NCBI GenBank assembly: GCA_015222915.1 | Contig: JADFWE010000036.1 | Span: 1-5,368, forward strand | DNA: 5,368 bases | Reading direction: 5' to 3' | Source: Pseudomonadota bacterium | Lineage (GTDB): Bacteria > Pseudomonadota > Gammaproteobacteria > SZUA-229 | In this document: piece after piece, positions 1-5,368 of the stretch | Position numbering within the stretch: the first letter of the stretch is position 1 | How the letters are laid out: each line of letters starts with the position of its first letter | Notes under the pieces: model-generated | The model's input: only the letters and a program-made list of their open reading frames with translations | What the model was told of the DNA's origin: nothing | Databases searched by the model: none | Position numbers and translations under genes: made by a program

Positions 1-112
1 CAGAGGACACAGAGAGCACAGAGGAAAAGCTTTAATATTGTTAATAGCGCCTGCGGCGCTACTAACAATAAAACCTCTGTGTCCTCTGTGGTGAAATGTT
101 TTTAAAGCTTTT
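1..112. repeat. Nested inverted-repeat element, cut by the window edge
   Basis: Gene-free palindromic element beyond the 3' end of tatC. Positions 1-14 (CAGAGGACACAGAG) are perfectly complementary to 75-88, and 17-24 (CACAGAGG) to 74-81. Both outer arms are made of CACAGAG units at a 9-nt period: complete copies at 8-14 and 17-23 plus a partial copy at 1-5, answered by CTCTGTG at 75-81 and 84-90, so the arms can pair in more than one register. Inside lies a long hairpin (36-70). Outside it, 25-35 (AAAAGCTTTAA) is complementary to 102-112. The left end runs off the window, so full length is unknown. It encodes no transposase and looks like a REP- or MITE-type intergenic repeat. From memory, CAGAGGACACAGAG-like repeats recur in environmental bacterial genomes, but I cannot confirm that here. 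Confidence 0.8.
36..70 (-). terminator. Long hairpin at the core of the repeat, possible tat operon terminator
   Basis: Positions 36-51 pair with 55-70: 15 of 16 base pairs, with one A/C mismatch at 44/62 and a 3-nt loop (TGC, 52-54). The GC-rich top (GCGCC/GGCGC) sits on an AT-rich lower stem. It starts 76 nt past the tatC stop. In the tat direction it is followed by TTAAAGCTTTTCC, which is T-rich but not a clean run of T, so it is not a textbook intrinsic terminator. It could instead protect the mRNA 3' end, or simply be the core of the repeat. Confidence 0.4.
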
Positions 113-115
113 AAG

Positions 116-139
116 GTCTGCTTTGTGTCAACAACAGAC
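116..139 (-). terminator. Small stem-loop just after tatC, weak terminator candidate
   Basis: GTCTG (116-120) pairs with CAGAC (135-139), then TTGT (123-126) pairs with ACAA (131-134) around the loop GTCA, leaving a 2-nt bulge at 121-122. It begins 7 nt after the tatC stop codon. On the minus strand it is followed by CTTAAAAGCTTTAAAAA, which lacks a continuous T tract. Position is the main argument for it. Confidence 0.3.
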
Positions 140-146
140 TTTGCAG

Positions 147-1151
147 TTACGATTTCTTTTCAGGATCAACATCAGGGTCAGGGTCGGTGTCTGATGACTC
201 ACCTTCACGGTTATTTTCTTCCTCTTCCTGCTCTGCTTCATCGAACAGTTTTTCCATGTCGTCCTCGGTCAGCGGATTGCCTTCCTCATCATGGTCATCT
301 TCCGGGAAATCACTGGGGGTCGGCTCTTCGGTCAGCTCAAACTCGTCAGTCTGCATGATGACGTTGTCATCGGCCCCTTCCCCTTCAGTCTCCCCGGCTT
401 TCTCCTTGAGGAAGATGCGCGATGCGATCAATCCCAGCTCGAACAACAGCCAGATAGGTATCGCCAGCAGGGACTGCGAGATGACATCCGGTGGCGTCAA
501 CAGCATACCGACAACGAAGGCACCGATGATGATATAGGGACGCTTAGTCGCCAGTTTCGATACGGTGGTAACACCGGAAGCGATCAGCAGGAAAGTAGCG
601 ACAGGTACTTCAAAAGCGATACCGAAAGCCAGAAAGATAGCGATGATGAAGTCGAGATACTGCCCGATGTCGGTCATCACCTCGACGCCTTCCGGCGCTA
701 CGCTGATGAAAAATCCGAACAGGATGGGAAAGATAACAAAATAGGCAAATGCGATGCCACAATAGAACAGCACGACGCTGGAGATCAGCAATGGCGTGAC
801 CATACGCTTTTCGTGACTGTACAGACCCGGTGCGATAAACGACCACATCTGATGCAGCAAATACGGAATAGTCAGCAGTACTGACAATAGCAGCACCAGT
901 TTGAACGGCACCAGGAATGGCGAGGTAACCCCGGTGGCGATCATCGAAGTACCTTCCGGCATCAGGGCTAATAGTGGCTCAGCCGCCAGGCTGAAGATAT
1001 CTTCCGAGAAAGAGAACAGGGCGATGAAGACGATGAGGATAGCCAGCACCATGTGCAGCAGCCGATCACGCAGTTCGATCAGGTGATCCATCAGGGTCTG
1101 CTCTTTCTGCTGCGCCTCGTCAGGTATGTCTGTATTTTCCTGTTCTGCCAT
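147..1151 (-). CDS. tatC: Sec-independent protein translocase subunit TatC with long acidic C-terminal tail
   Basis: TatC is the multi-spanning inner-membrane receptor that, with TatB, binds twin-arginine signal peptides of folded exported proteins. The core (about residues 20-250) has six hydrophobic segments, near 32-48, 78-99, 119-144, 165-190, 206-218 and 226-246. Residues important in E. coli TatC appear at a constant offset of 11: E26 in HLIELRDRL, F105 and E114 in FIAPGLYSHEKR, E181 in FEVPVA, D222 in LTPPDV. At 334 residues it is far longer than the usual 250-260. The excess is residues 252-334, with 36 Asp/Glu out of 83 and only four Lys/Arg, ending in a DPDPDVDP run. It follows tatB by 14 nt. 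An AGGA lies only 2 nt before this ATG; the other in-frame ATG, at 1091, would leave just one residue before the conserved HLIELR motif, so the upstream start is preferred but not certain. Confidence 0.97.
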   Translation of the reverse strand: MAEQENTDIPDEAQQKEQTLMDHLIELRDRLLHMVLAILIVFIALFSFSEDIFSLAAEPLLALMPEGTSMIATGVTSPFLVPFKLVLLLSVLLTIPYLLHQMWSFIAPGLYSHEKRMVTPLLISSVVLFYCGIAFAYFVIFPILFGFFISVAPEGVEVMTDIGQYLDFIIAIFLAFGIAFEVPVATFLLIASGVTTVSKLATKRPYIIIGAFVVGMLLTPPDVISQSLLAIPIWLLFELGLIASRIFLKEKAGETEGEGADDNVIMQTDEFELTEEPTPSDFPEDDHDEEGNPLTEDDMEKLFDEAEQEEEENNREGESSDTDPDPDVDPEKKS

Positions 1152-1165
1152 CGTCCTAGCAGCCG

Positions 1166-1597
1166 TTAGATTTTTTCATTTTTAGCAGATGACGCGGCAT
1201 TACCGGCATCTTCAAGCGTGTTTTCAGCGGCATCGGACGATGCTTGAGTTGCAGCCGAAGCATTATCCGCCAGATGATCATGTATGGCGGTATCGTTCAG
1301 ACCGTGGAGATCAGACAGGACATTACTATCAGGGAGGTCGGCCTTCACTTCATCGACGCCGGCTTTCAGCTGCTGCTGCAGCTCATTGATCTGCACTTCC
1401 TGATTATGCAGCATGCGTTTGAATTCTGTGACATCAAGCTCTGACTCGACCTCGCTGCGTACACCTTCTATATACCGCCGGGCTTTGCCCACGAACAGCC
1501 CTGCCTGCCGGGCAGCAGCCGGCAGGCGCTCGGGGCCGATGATGACCAGCGCTAAGATCAGGATAAGCAGGATTTCCCAGAAACCGACGTCAAACAT
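1166..1597 (-). CDS. tatB: Sec-independent protein translocase subunit TatB
   Basis: TatB pairs with TatC to form the signal-peptide-recognition complex in the inner membrane. The 143-residue protein opens MFDVGFWE, the TatB signature, with the conserved polar Glu at position 8. A single transmembrane helix covers about residues 6-20, then the G21-P22 hinge (IIGPERLP) and an amphipathic helix to about 55. Residues 60-80 (HNQEVQINELQQQLK) look helical or coiled-coil. The tail from about 105 is low-complexity Ala/Ser/Asn/Glu, expected to be disordered and normally the least conserved part of TatB. The start is fixed by MFD at the expected distance from the helix. No clear Shine-Dalgarno is visible: CTATTACCTGATTC precedes the ATG. 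It lies between tatA (119-nt spacer) and tatC (14-nt spacer). Confidence 0.96.
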   Translation of the reverse strand: MFDVGFWEILLILILALVIIGPERLPAAARQAGLFVGKARRYIEGVRSEVESELDVTEFKRMLHNQEVQINELQQQLKAGVDEVKADLPDSNVLSDLHGLNDTAIHDHLADNASAATQASSDAAENTLEDAGNAASSAKNEKI

Positions 1598-1716
1598 GAA
1601 TCAGGTAATAGAACAGTGTGTGTGATATCTAAAGATATTTCAGGTTAATGGCCGTGAACCGTATGCGCGAAACAATTCCACGAATGCGGCGTTCATCCAC
1701 GACAAAAAAGCCGGAA
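1598..1716 (-). promoter_or_regulatory. tatA-tatB spacer with imperfect stem-loop
   Basis: This 119-nt gap separates tatA from tatB, while tatB and tatC are only 14 nt apart. Positions 1654-1669 can pair imperfectly with 1679-1696 (a TGAAC-CG-AT-CG pattern with a 2-nt bulge and a few mismatches) around a loop of about 9 nt. Closer to tatB, ATATCT (1625-1630) and AGATAT (1633-1638) form a short AT-rich inverted repeat. No promoter is evident. TatA is needed in large excess over TatB, so a structure here could adjust expression; that is inference from position alone. Confidence 0.35.
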
Positions 1717-1944
1717 TTAAACCTTATCTTCTTTTTTAACAGATTCAGTATTCGCAGAACCTTCTTCCGCCTGCTCGACTTTCTGCGGAACATCGTCGGC
1801 GTCGGCGTCGCCGTCTTTAACCGCAGACTTGAACCCTTTGATTGCAGAACCCAGATCACCGCCAACATTTTTTAATTTTTTTGTACCAAAAATTAAAATA
1901 ACAACAGCCAGTAGGATCAATAACTGCCAAATGCTAATACCCAT
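1717..1944 (-). CDS. tatA: Sec-independent protein translocase subunit TatA
   Basis: TatA is the small membrane protein that polymerises at the TatBC complex to let folded twin-arginine substrates cross. The 75-residue protein has the canonical order: short N-terminus with GISIWQLLI, one transmembrane helix (about 5-20), hinge and start of the amphipathic helix at [10 protein letters not shown] (19-28), the conserved GFKSA motif (37-41, Phe38), then a charged acidic tail (DGDADADD, 44-51). It starts MGISIW, not MFD, and has Gln7 where TatB has Glu8, so it is TatA rather than TatB. A purine-rich AGAGAG (1953-1958) lies 8 nt before the start and is a good ribosome-binding site. It is somewhat shorter than the E. 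coli protein (89 residues) because of a shorter tail. Confidence 0.97.
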   Translation of the reverse strand: MGISIWQLLILLAVVILIFGTKKLKNVGGDLGSAIKGFKSAVKDGDADADDVPQKVEQAEEGSANTESVKKEDKV

Positions 1945-2017
1945 AATATTTACTCTCTAAAATCTTTAAAACTTAATTGTTAACCATCAAATTCAGCGCC
2001 GCGAATCATCACAACGC
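1945..2017 (-). promoter_or_regulatory. hisE-tatA spacer, AT-rich, possible weak tatA promoter
   Basis: This 73-nt gap runs between the hisE stop and the tatA start. Its tatA-proximal half is very AT-rich. TTGATG followed 17 nt later by AAAGAT is a poor sigma70-like pair, so an independent tat promoter is possible but not supported. CAGCGC (1994-1999) can pair with GCGCTG (2023-2028, inside the hisE end), but the loop is long and no T tract follows, so I do not call a terminator. Read-through from his into tat is the simplest reading. Confidence 0.25.
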
Positions 2018-2350
2018 TCAGCGCGCTGCTTTCTCATCATGCCCGGAAACCCCGAAACGACGCGCCAGCTCATCTAAGACATCATCTGCTGATAAATCCT
2101 GCGATGCCAATAATACCATGGTATGAAACCAGAGGTCAGCGACCTCATAGACCAGCTTGTCCTTGCCGGCAGTACCATGGACGGCATCTTTCGCTGCCAT
2201 CACCGTCTCGGTGGCTTCTTCACCGACTTTTTTAAGGATAGCATCCAGTCCCTTGTCATACAGACTGGCGACATAGGAAGAATCAGCTGCTGCACCTTTT
2301 CGCTGCTCCAGTATGTCGGTCAGCTGACGCAGTATCTCAGAATTATTCAT
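2018..2350 (-). CDS. hisE: Phosphoribosyl-ATP pyrophosphatase HisE
   Basis: HisE hydrolyses phosphoribosyl-ATP to phosphoribosyl-AMP and pyrophosphate, the second step of histidine synthesis, in the cytoplasm. The 110-residue protein is an all-alpha MazG-like NTP pyrophosphatase. The metal-binding acidic motifs are visible: GEEATE at 43-48 (E44, E45, E48) and YEVADLWFH at 68-76 (E69, D72). The length fits a stand-alone HisE, so this genome has separate hisI and hisE rather than the hisIE fusion of enterics. It lies 42 nt after hisI. GGTGG about 12 nt before the ATG is only a poor ribosome-binding site. It is the last his gene before tatA. Confidence 0.96.
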   Translation of the reverse strand: MNNSEILRQLTDILEQRKGAAADSSYVASLYDKGLDAILKKVGEEATETVMAAKDAVHGTAGKDKLVYEVADLWFHTMVLLASQDLSADDVLDELARRFGVSGHDEKAAR

Positions 2351-2392
2351 CGTAGTAGTCTACCACCGTGTAACGGAACAAATCTCTCCGTA

Positions 2393-2779
2393 TCATTTAG
2401 CAGGATAGATCTCATCAGGATCTTTGATCACATCTTCCACTGTCACCCACCGATCACCCTGTAGCTGGCGGTAAAAACAGCTCTCACGCCCGGTATGACA
2501 GGCGATGCCGCCTACCTGTTCGACTTCGAGCAGGATTACATCTTCATCGCAGTCGAAACGTATATCGACAATTTTCTGGGTATGGCCGGATTCTTCACCC
2601 TTGTGCCACAGCTTCTGCCGCGAACGTGACCAGTACACGGCTTCCTTTTTCTCCGCGGTCTGGCGTAGGGACTCACGGTTCATCCACGCCATCATCAGGA
2701 TCTTTCCGCTACTCGCATCCTGAGCTATAGCGGGGATTAAACCCTGTTCATTAAAATTGATCTCGTCTAACCAGCTCAT
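2393..2779 (-). CDS. hisI: Phosphoribosyl-AMP cyclohydrolase HisI
   Basis: HisI opens the adenine ring of phosphoribosyl-AMP to give ProFAR, the third step of the pathway. The 128-residue protein has the usual stand-alone length. Visible signatures are [10 protein letters not shown] near the N-terminus, [17 protein letters not shown] (about 50-66), the Mg-binding D76-C77-D78-E-D80 cluster, and the Zn cysteines C77, C94 and C101 in [15 protein letters not shown] start at the ATG at 2779 because MSWLDEI matches the family N-terminus and AGGG (2784-2787) lies 4 nt upstream. The frame also opens at a GTG at 2812, which would add 11 residues ([11 protein letters not shown]) with no family resemblance. 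It begins 39 nt after the hisF stop. Confidence 0.96.
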   Translation of the reverse strand: MSWLDEINFNEQGLIPAIAQDASSGKILMMAWMNRESLRQTAEKKEAVYWSRSRQKLWHKGEESGHTQKIVDIRFDCDEDVILLEVEQVGGIACHTGRESCFYRQLQGDRWVTVEDVIKDPDEIYPAK

Positions 2780-2783
2780 TATG

Positions 2784-2787
2784 CCCT
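2784..2787 (-). promoter_or_regulatory. Ribosome-binding site deciding the hisI start
   Basis: AGGG on the minus strand, 4 nt upstream of the ATG at 2779. It supports that ATG over the upstream in-frame GTG at 2812. Confidence 0.6.
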
Positions 2788-2818
2788 GTCGTCTTTCGTG
2801 GCCCTTAATCACAGATAA

Positions 2819-3592
2819 TCACAAACGCATCTCGATACCGCGATCTGCCATATGCTGCTTGGCTTCGTGGATGGTGTACTCGGCAAAATGGAAGATACTA
2901 GCGGCCAGTACGGCATCCGCATGGCCTTCGATAACGCCATCAGCCAGATGATCCAGTGTGCCGACACCGCCTGAGGCGATGACCGGTACGGAGACCGCAT
3001 CACTGATAGCGCGGGTCAATGGCAGGTCAAAACCGATCTTGGTGCCGTCGCGATCCATGCTGGTCAGCAGTATCTCACCAGCGCCGTAATCGACCATTTT
3101 CACCGCCCACTCGATCGCATCCAGGCCGGTCGGTTTTCTGCCGCCGTGGGTAAAGATCTCCCAGCGCAGTGGCTCACCTTCGGCACTGACTTTTTTTGCG
3201 TCGATAGCAACCACGATACACTGTGAGCCGACTTTATCGCTGGCTTCACGGACAAACTCCGGGTTAAATACTGCCGCCGTATTGATGGCGACCTTGTCAG
3301 CACCGGCATTGAGCATACGGCGCACATCATCCACCGTGCGGATACCACCACCGACAGTCAACGGAATAAACACTTCATTGGCGACATTCTCGACCACGTT
3401 TACGATGGTCTCACGATCATCCGAACTGGCCGTAATATCGAGAAAAGTGATCTCATCTGCGCCTTCCTCGTCATAACGCCTTGCGACTTCGACCGGGTCA
3501 CCGGCATCGCGGATATCGACAAATTGCACGCCTTTTACCACGCGACCGTTATCGACATCGAGACAGGGGATTATTCGTTTTGCTAATGCCAT
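2819..3592 (-). CDS. hisF: Imidazole glycerol phosphate synthase cyclase subunit HisF
   Basis: HisF is the (beta/alpha)8-barrel cyclase that uses ammonia from HisH to turn PRFAR into imidazole glycerol phosphate and AICAR. All 257 residues are present, the normal length. The two catalytic aspartates are D12 ([15 protein letters not shown]) and D131 (VVAIDAKK). Phosphate-binding loops are seen at GGGIRT (81-86) and ASGGVGT (206-212), and [11 protein letters not shown] (180-190) is typical. The product feeds HisB, and AICAR returns to purine synthesis. [12 protein letters not shown] is the canonical start, but the preceding bases (AACCAATCCCCA) hold no Shine-Dalgarno sequence. It lies 83 nt after hisA, a long gap for this operon, containing a short tandem duplication. 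Confidence 0.98.
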   Translation of the reverse strand: MALAKRIIPCLDVDNGRVVKGVQFVDIRDAGDPVEVARRYDEEGADEITFLDITASSDDRETIVNVVENVANEVFIPLTVGGGIRTVDDVRRMLNAGADKVAINTAAVFNPEFVREASDKVGSQCIVVAIDAKKVSAEGEPLRWEIFTHGGRKPTGLDAIEWAVKMVDYGAGEILLTSMDRDGTKIGFDLPLTRAISDAVSVPVIASGGVGTLDHLADGVIEGHADAVLAASIFHFAEYTIHEAKQHMADRGIEMRL

Positions 3593-3602
3593 TGGGGATT
3601 GG

Positions 3603-3630
3603 TTTTAAGTTATATATTTTAAGTTGTATA
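3603..3630. repeat. 14-bp tandem duplication upstream of hisF
   Basis: TTTTAAGTTATATA (3603-3616) is followed directly by TTTTAAGTTGTATA (3617-3630), two adjacent copies differing at one base. On the coding strand this is an AT-rich leader ending 10 nt before the hisF ATG. Further up the same spacer GGCCGCC occurs twice (3641-3647 and 3669-3675). Confidence 0.85.
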
Positions 3631-3675
3631 TTACTGAGACGGCCGCCACTTACCTGACCGCTACTCATGGCCGCC

Positions 3676-4413
3676 CTACTCGCTATTCTTATCCAGCCAT
3701 TCCTGTGCTTCTTTCAGGTCGATGGTACCTTCGTAGATCGCACGACCGGTGATCGCACCCATGATACCTTCATCGGCGACGGCGTTTAATGCTTTCAGAT
3801 CATCCATCGAGGTAATTCCGCCAGATGCAATGACTGGAATATTGACTGCCTGCGCCATTTTCAGGGTGGCTTCTACATTCACGCCCTGCATCATACCGTC
3901 ACGTGAGATATCAGTATAGACGATAGCTTCGACACCATCGTTTTCGAAACGTTTCGCCATATCGATAACATCGTGCCTGGACAGCTTAGACCAGCCATCG
4001 GTCGCTACCTTTCCGTCTTTGGCGTCCAGCCCGACGATGATATGTGTCGGAAACTCAGCGCAGACCTCGGCGATAAAATGCGGTTCATTGACGGCCTTGG
4101 TACCGACGATCAGATAATTTACCCCGGCATCCAGGTAGGCGGCGATGGTATCTTCATCACGGATACCGCCACCGAGCTGAATTTTAAGGTCCGGATAGGC
4201 CGAGGCGATATCATGTATGACATCGGCATTTTTCGGTTTGCCGGCAAAAGCACCGTCGAGATCAACGATATGCAGGCGGCGTGCACCGGCCTCCACCCAT
4301 TTCCCGGCCATCGCCACCGGATCATCAGAAAAAACCGTGCTGTCATCCATATCGCCCTGGCGCAAACGCACACATTGTCCATCTTTTAAATCAATCGCAG
4401 GTATTAATAGCAT
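3676..4413 (-). CDS. hisA: ProFAR isomerase HisA
   Basis: HisA (1-(5-phosphoribosyl)-5-[(5-phosphoribosylamino)methylideneamino]imidazole-4-carboxamide isomerase) performs the Amadori rearrangement of ProFAR to PRFAR, the substrate of HisH-HisF. The 245-residue (beta/alpha)8-barrel is of normal length and paralogous to HisF. Catalytic D8 ([11 protein letters not shown]) and D130 ([12 protein letters not shown]) are present. So are the phosphate loops GGGIR (81-85), ASGGI (196-200) and GRAIYEG (223-229), and the [12 protein letters not shown] segment (167-177). MLLIPAID is the canonical start. An AGGAG (4427-4431) sits 13 nt upstream, rather far, while GAGA (4420-4423) is at 6 nt. It starts 39 nt after the hisH stop. 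Confidence 0.98.
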   Translation of the reverse strand: MLLIPAIDLKDGQCVRLRQGDMDDSTVFSDDPVAMAGKWVEAGARRLHIVDLDGAFAGKPKNADVIHDIASAYPDLKIQLGGGIRDEDTIAAYLDAGVNYLIVGTKAVNEPHFIAEVCAEFPTHIIVGLDAKDGKVATDGWSKLSRHDVIDMAKRFENDGVEAIVYTDISRDGMMQGVNVEATLKMAQAVNIPVIASGGITSMDDLKALNAVADEGIMGAITGRAIYEGTIDLKEAQEWLDKNSE

Positions 4414-4452
4414 TTTCTGTCTCGTTCTCCTGTTAATGTATCTGTGGCTACG

Positions 4453-5118
4453 TTATGTTTGACCGTTCCAGCGGCAAAAGTTTTTTAATAATTGCAATCC
4501 ATCATGGGCGCTTTTTTCGGGATGAAACTGCGCAGCAAAAACATTGTCCCTGGCGATCACCGATACAAAATCGATACCGTATTCAGTGGTGCCGGCGACC
4601 AGGCCTTCATCTTCAGGATCCACATAATAACTGTGCACGAAGTAAAAACGGCTGTCGTCTTTGATATCCTGCCACAATGGATGAGACCGCTTCTGACTCA
4701 CCTTGTTCCAGCCCATGTGCGGAATCTTCAGGTCCTGCATCTGCGACTTTAGTTTTTCATCAGCCGATTTATCATTGGCAAAGGCACGCACGACACCAGC
4801 GTACAGCCCCATACAGTCTACGCCCTGATTCTCTTCACTGCGTGACATCAATACCTGCATGCCCATACAGATACCAAGAAAAGGTTTTTCATGGGCAGCC
4901 TTCATCACCACGGCTTCCAGCTGAATATCCTGCAGGTGCTGCATACAGCCGCGGACCGCGCCCTGGCCCGGAAAGACAACCCGTTCAGCATTTTCGATCT
5001 CTCTGGCATCAGAAGTGATGACAACCCGCTGGTTTTCAGCAGTGACATGCTCCAGTGCTTTCGACACAGAACGCAGATTCCCCATGCCGTAGTCGACGAC
5101 AGCTATAACTGAGCTCAT
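4453..5118 (-). CDS. hisH: Imidazole glycerol phosphate synthase glutaminase subunit HisH
   Basis: HisH is a class I glutamine amidotransferase that releases ammonia from glutamine and passes it through the HisF barrel. The 221-residue protein carries the triad C84 (GICMGMQ), H199 and E201 (AAQFHPEKS). Also visible are the N-terminal VVDYGMGNLRSV, the oxyanion-strand motif PGQGA (50-54), and IPHMGWN (132-138) typical of HisH. The length is slightly above the common 200-215, with the extra in an Asp/Lys/Gln-rich stretch near 114-130. The start is fixed by the family N-terminus. Directly before the ATG is a perfect hairpin and no well-placed Shine-Dalgarno, and 100 nt separate it from hisB. Its partner hisF lies two genes downstream in the same transcription direction. 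Confidence 0.98.
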   Translation of the reverse strand: MSSVIAVVDYGMGNLRSVSKALEHVTAENQRVVITSDAREIENAERVVFPGQGAVRGCMQHLQDIQLEAVVMKAAHEKPFLGICMGMQVLMSRSEENQGVDCMGLYAGVVRAFANDKSADEKLKSQMQDLKIPHMGWNKVSQKRSHPLWQDIKDDSRFYFVHSYYVDPEDEGLVAGTTEYGIDFVSVIARDNVFAAQFHPEKSAHDGLQLLKNFCRWNGQT

Positions 5119-5133
5119 GAGCGGTACCCGCTC
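5119..5133 (-). promoter_or_regulatory. Hairpin abutting the hisH start codon
   Basis: On the coding strand GAGCGG-GTA-CCGCTC is followed immediately by the hisH ATG: a perfect 6-bp GC-rich stem with a 3-nt loop (loop at 5125-5127). It fills the place where a ribosome-binding site should be. The only purine-rich candidate, GAGCGGG, is part of its 5' arm and lies too far upstream unless the hairpin folds and shortens the distance. Confidence 0.5.
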
Positions 5134-5136
5134 AAA

Positions 5137-5164
5137 TGAAAAATGAAAAATGAAAAATGAAAAA
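5137..5164. repeat. Tandem heptamer repeat, four TGAAAAA units
   Basis: Four perfect copies of TGAAAAA run from 5137 to 5164, flanked by near-copies (AAA at 5134-5136 and TC at 5165-5166). On the coding strand the repeats read TTTTTCA within the hisB-hisH spacer, ending 18 nt before the hisH ATG. Such 7-bp units with A5 runs are prone to copy-number change by replication slippage. Confidence 0.9.
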
Positions 5165-5218
5165 TCATAAAACTAAAAATCAATTATGGACGAACGACAG
5201 ATAACCTGAAATAAATGG

Positions 5219-5368
5219 CTACAAACTTCCTTTGGTGCTGGGCATTAGACCCTGCATGCGCGGGTCAGCAGCTAAAGCCATGCGTACTGCACGACCGAAG
5301 GCCTTGAACACCGTCTCTGCGATATGGTGCGCATTATTGCCGCTCAGGTTATCGATATGCAGGGTTAC
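5219..5368 (-). CDS. hisB: Imidazoleglycerol-phosphate dehydratase HisB, C-terminal part
   Basis: Only the last 49 codons and the stop are present; the gene enters from the right edge. HisB dehydrates imidazole glycerol phosphate to imidazole acetol phosphate, acting directly on the HisH-HisF product. The visible part contains [17 protein letters not shown], where His-His-x-x-Glu is the second Mn-binding motif of the dehydratase fold, and the conserved terminus PSTKGSL. The N-terminus is out of view, so whether it is fused to a histidinol-phosphatase domain as in E. coli cannot be seen. hisH follows after a 100-nt spacer. Confidence 0.94.
   Translation of the reverse strand, partial: VTLHIDNLSGNNAHHIAETVFKAFGRAVRMALAADPRMQGLMPSTKGSL

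Noticed and set aside
1..90. CRISPR-like repeats or an insertion-sequence end at the left edge
   Set aside because: The CACAGAG units are too short and have 2-nt gaps rather than spacers. The arrangement is an inverted repeat, and no transposase gene or target-site duplication is visible.
187..884. Open frames on the plus strand opposite tatC, including one of 197 codons
   Set aside because: They lie fully antisense to a clearly recognised tatC. Their composition (Ser-rich or Asp/Gln/Arg-rich) mirrors the tatC codons, and no family resemblance is seen.
1629..1868. Minus-strand frame starting inside tatA and covering most of the tatA-tatB spacer (79 codons)
   Set aside because: It overlaps tatA in another frame, has a basic low-quality translation without recognisable family, and no ribosome-binding site. 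tatA itself has a normal ending, so it is not a frameshifted continuation.
1994..2028. CAGCGC/GCGCTG pair as a terminator between hisE and tatA
   Set aside because: The loop is about 23 nt, one arm lies inside hisE, and no T tract follows on the minus strand.
2780..2812. Upstream GTG start for hisI adding 11 residues
   Set aside because: The extra residues do not resemble HisI N-termini, and the ATG at 2779 has a well-placed AGGG.
3973..4389. 138-codon plus-strand frame opposite hisA
   Set aside because: It is antisense to a complete hisA with intact catalytic residues; no independent start signal or recognisable domain.

Overview
The window is an ordinary proteobacterial housekeeping segment, with every gene on the minus strand. 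Read in the direction of transcription (high to low coordinates) the order is hisB (3' end only), hisH, hisA, hisF, hisI, hisE, tatA, tatB, tatC. This histidine-biosynthesis to twin-arginine-translocase order is a familiar arrangement in Pseudomonas-like and other non-enteric Gammaproteobacteria. HisI and HisE are separate proteins rather than the enterobacterial HisIE fusion, which points the same way. TatC and TatA closely resemble the E. coli proteins as I remember them. I therefore infer a gammaproteobacterium outside the Enterobacterales and cannot name a genus.

Histidine block (about 2018-5368): HisI and HisE carry out the early cyclohydrolase and pyrophosphatase steps. HisA isomerises ProFAR to PRFAR. 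The HisH-HisF pair (IGP synthase) converts PRFAR to imidazole glycerol phosphate plus AICAR, and HisB dehydrates that product. hisG, hisD, hisC and the N-terminal part of hisB are not in the window. The active-site residues I could check are intact in every complete his gene.

Tat block (147-1944): TatA (pore former), TatB and TatC (signal-peptide receptor) form a complete translocase for folded proteins. TatC carries an unusually long acidic C-terminal tail. tatA follows hisE after only 72 nt with no convincing terminator between them, so read-through from the his genes is plausible.

Non-coding parts: no gene-free stretch exceeds 300 bp. The spacers are nonetheless longer and more structured than is typical for a tight operon. 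The hisB-hisH spacer has four tandem TGAAAAA heptamers and a perfect hairpin touching the hisH start. The hisA-hisF spacer has a 14-bp tandem duplication. The tatA-tatB spacer (119 nt) has an imperfect stem-loop. The left edge (1-112) is a nested inverted-repeat element built from CACAGAG units around a long hairpin, lying just beyond tatC. No mobile-element gene, CRISPR array, RNA gene or undescribed multi-gene system is visible.
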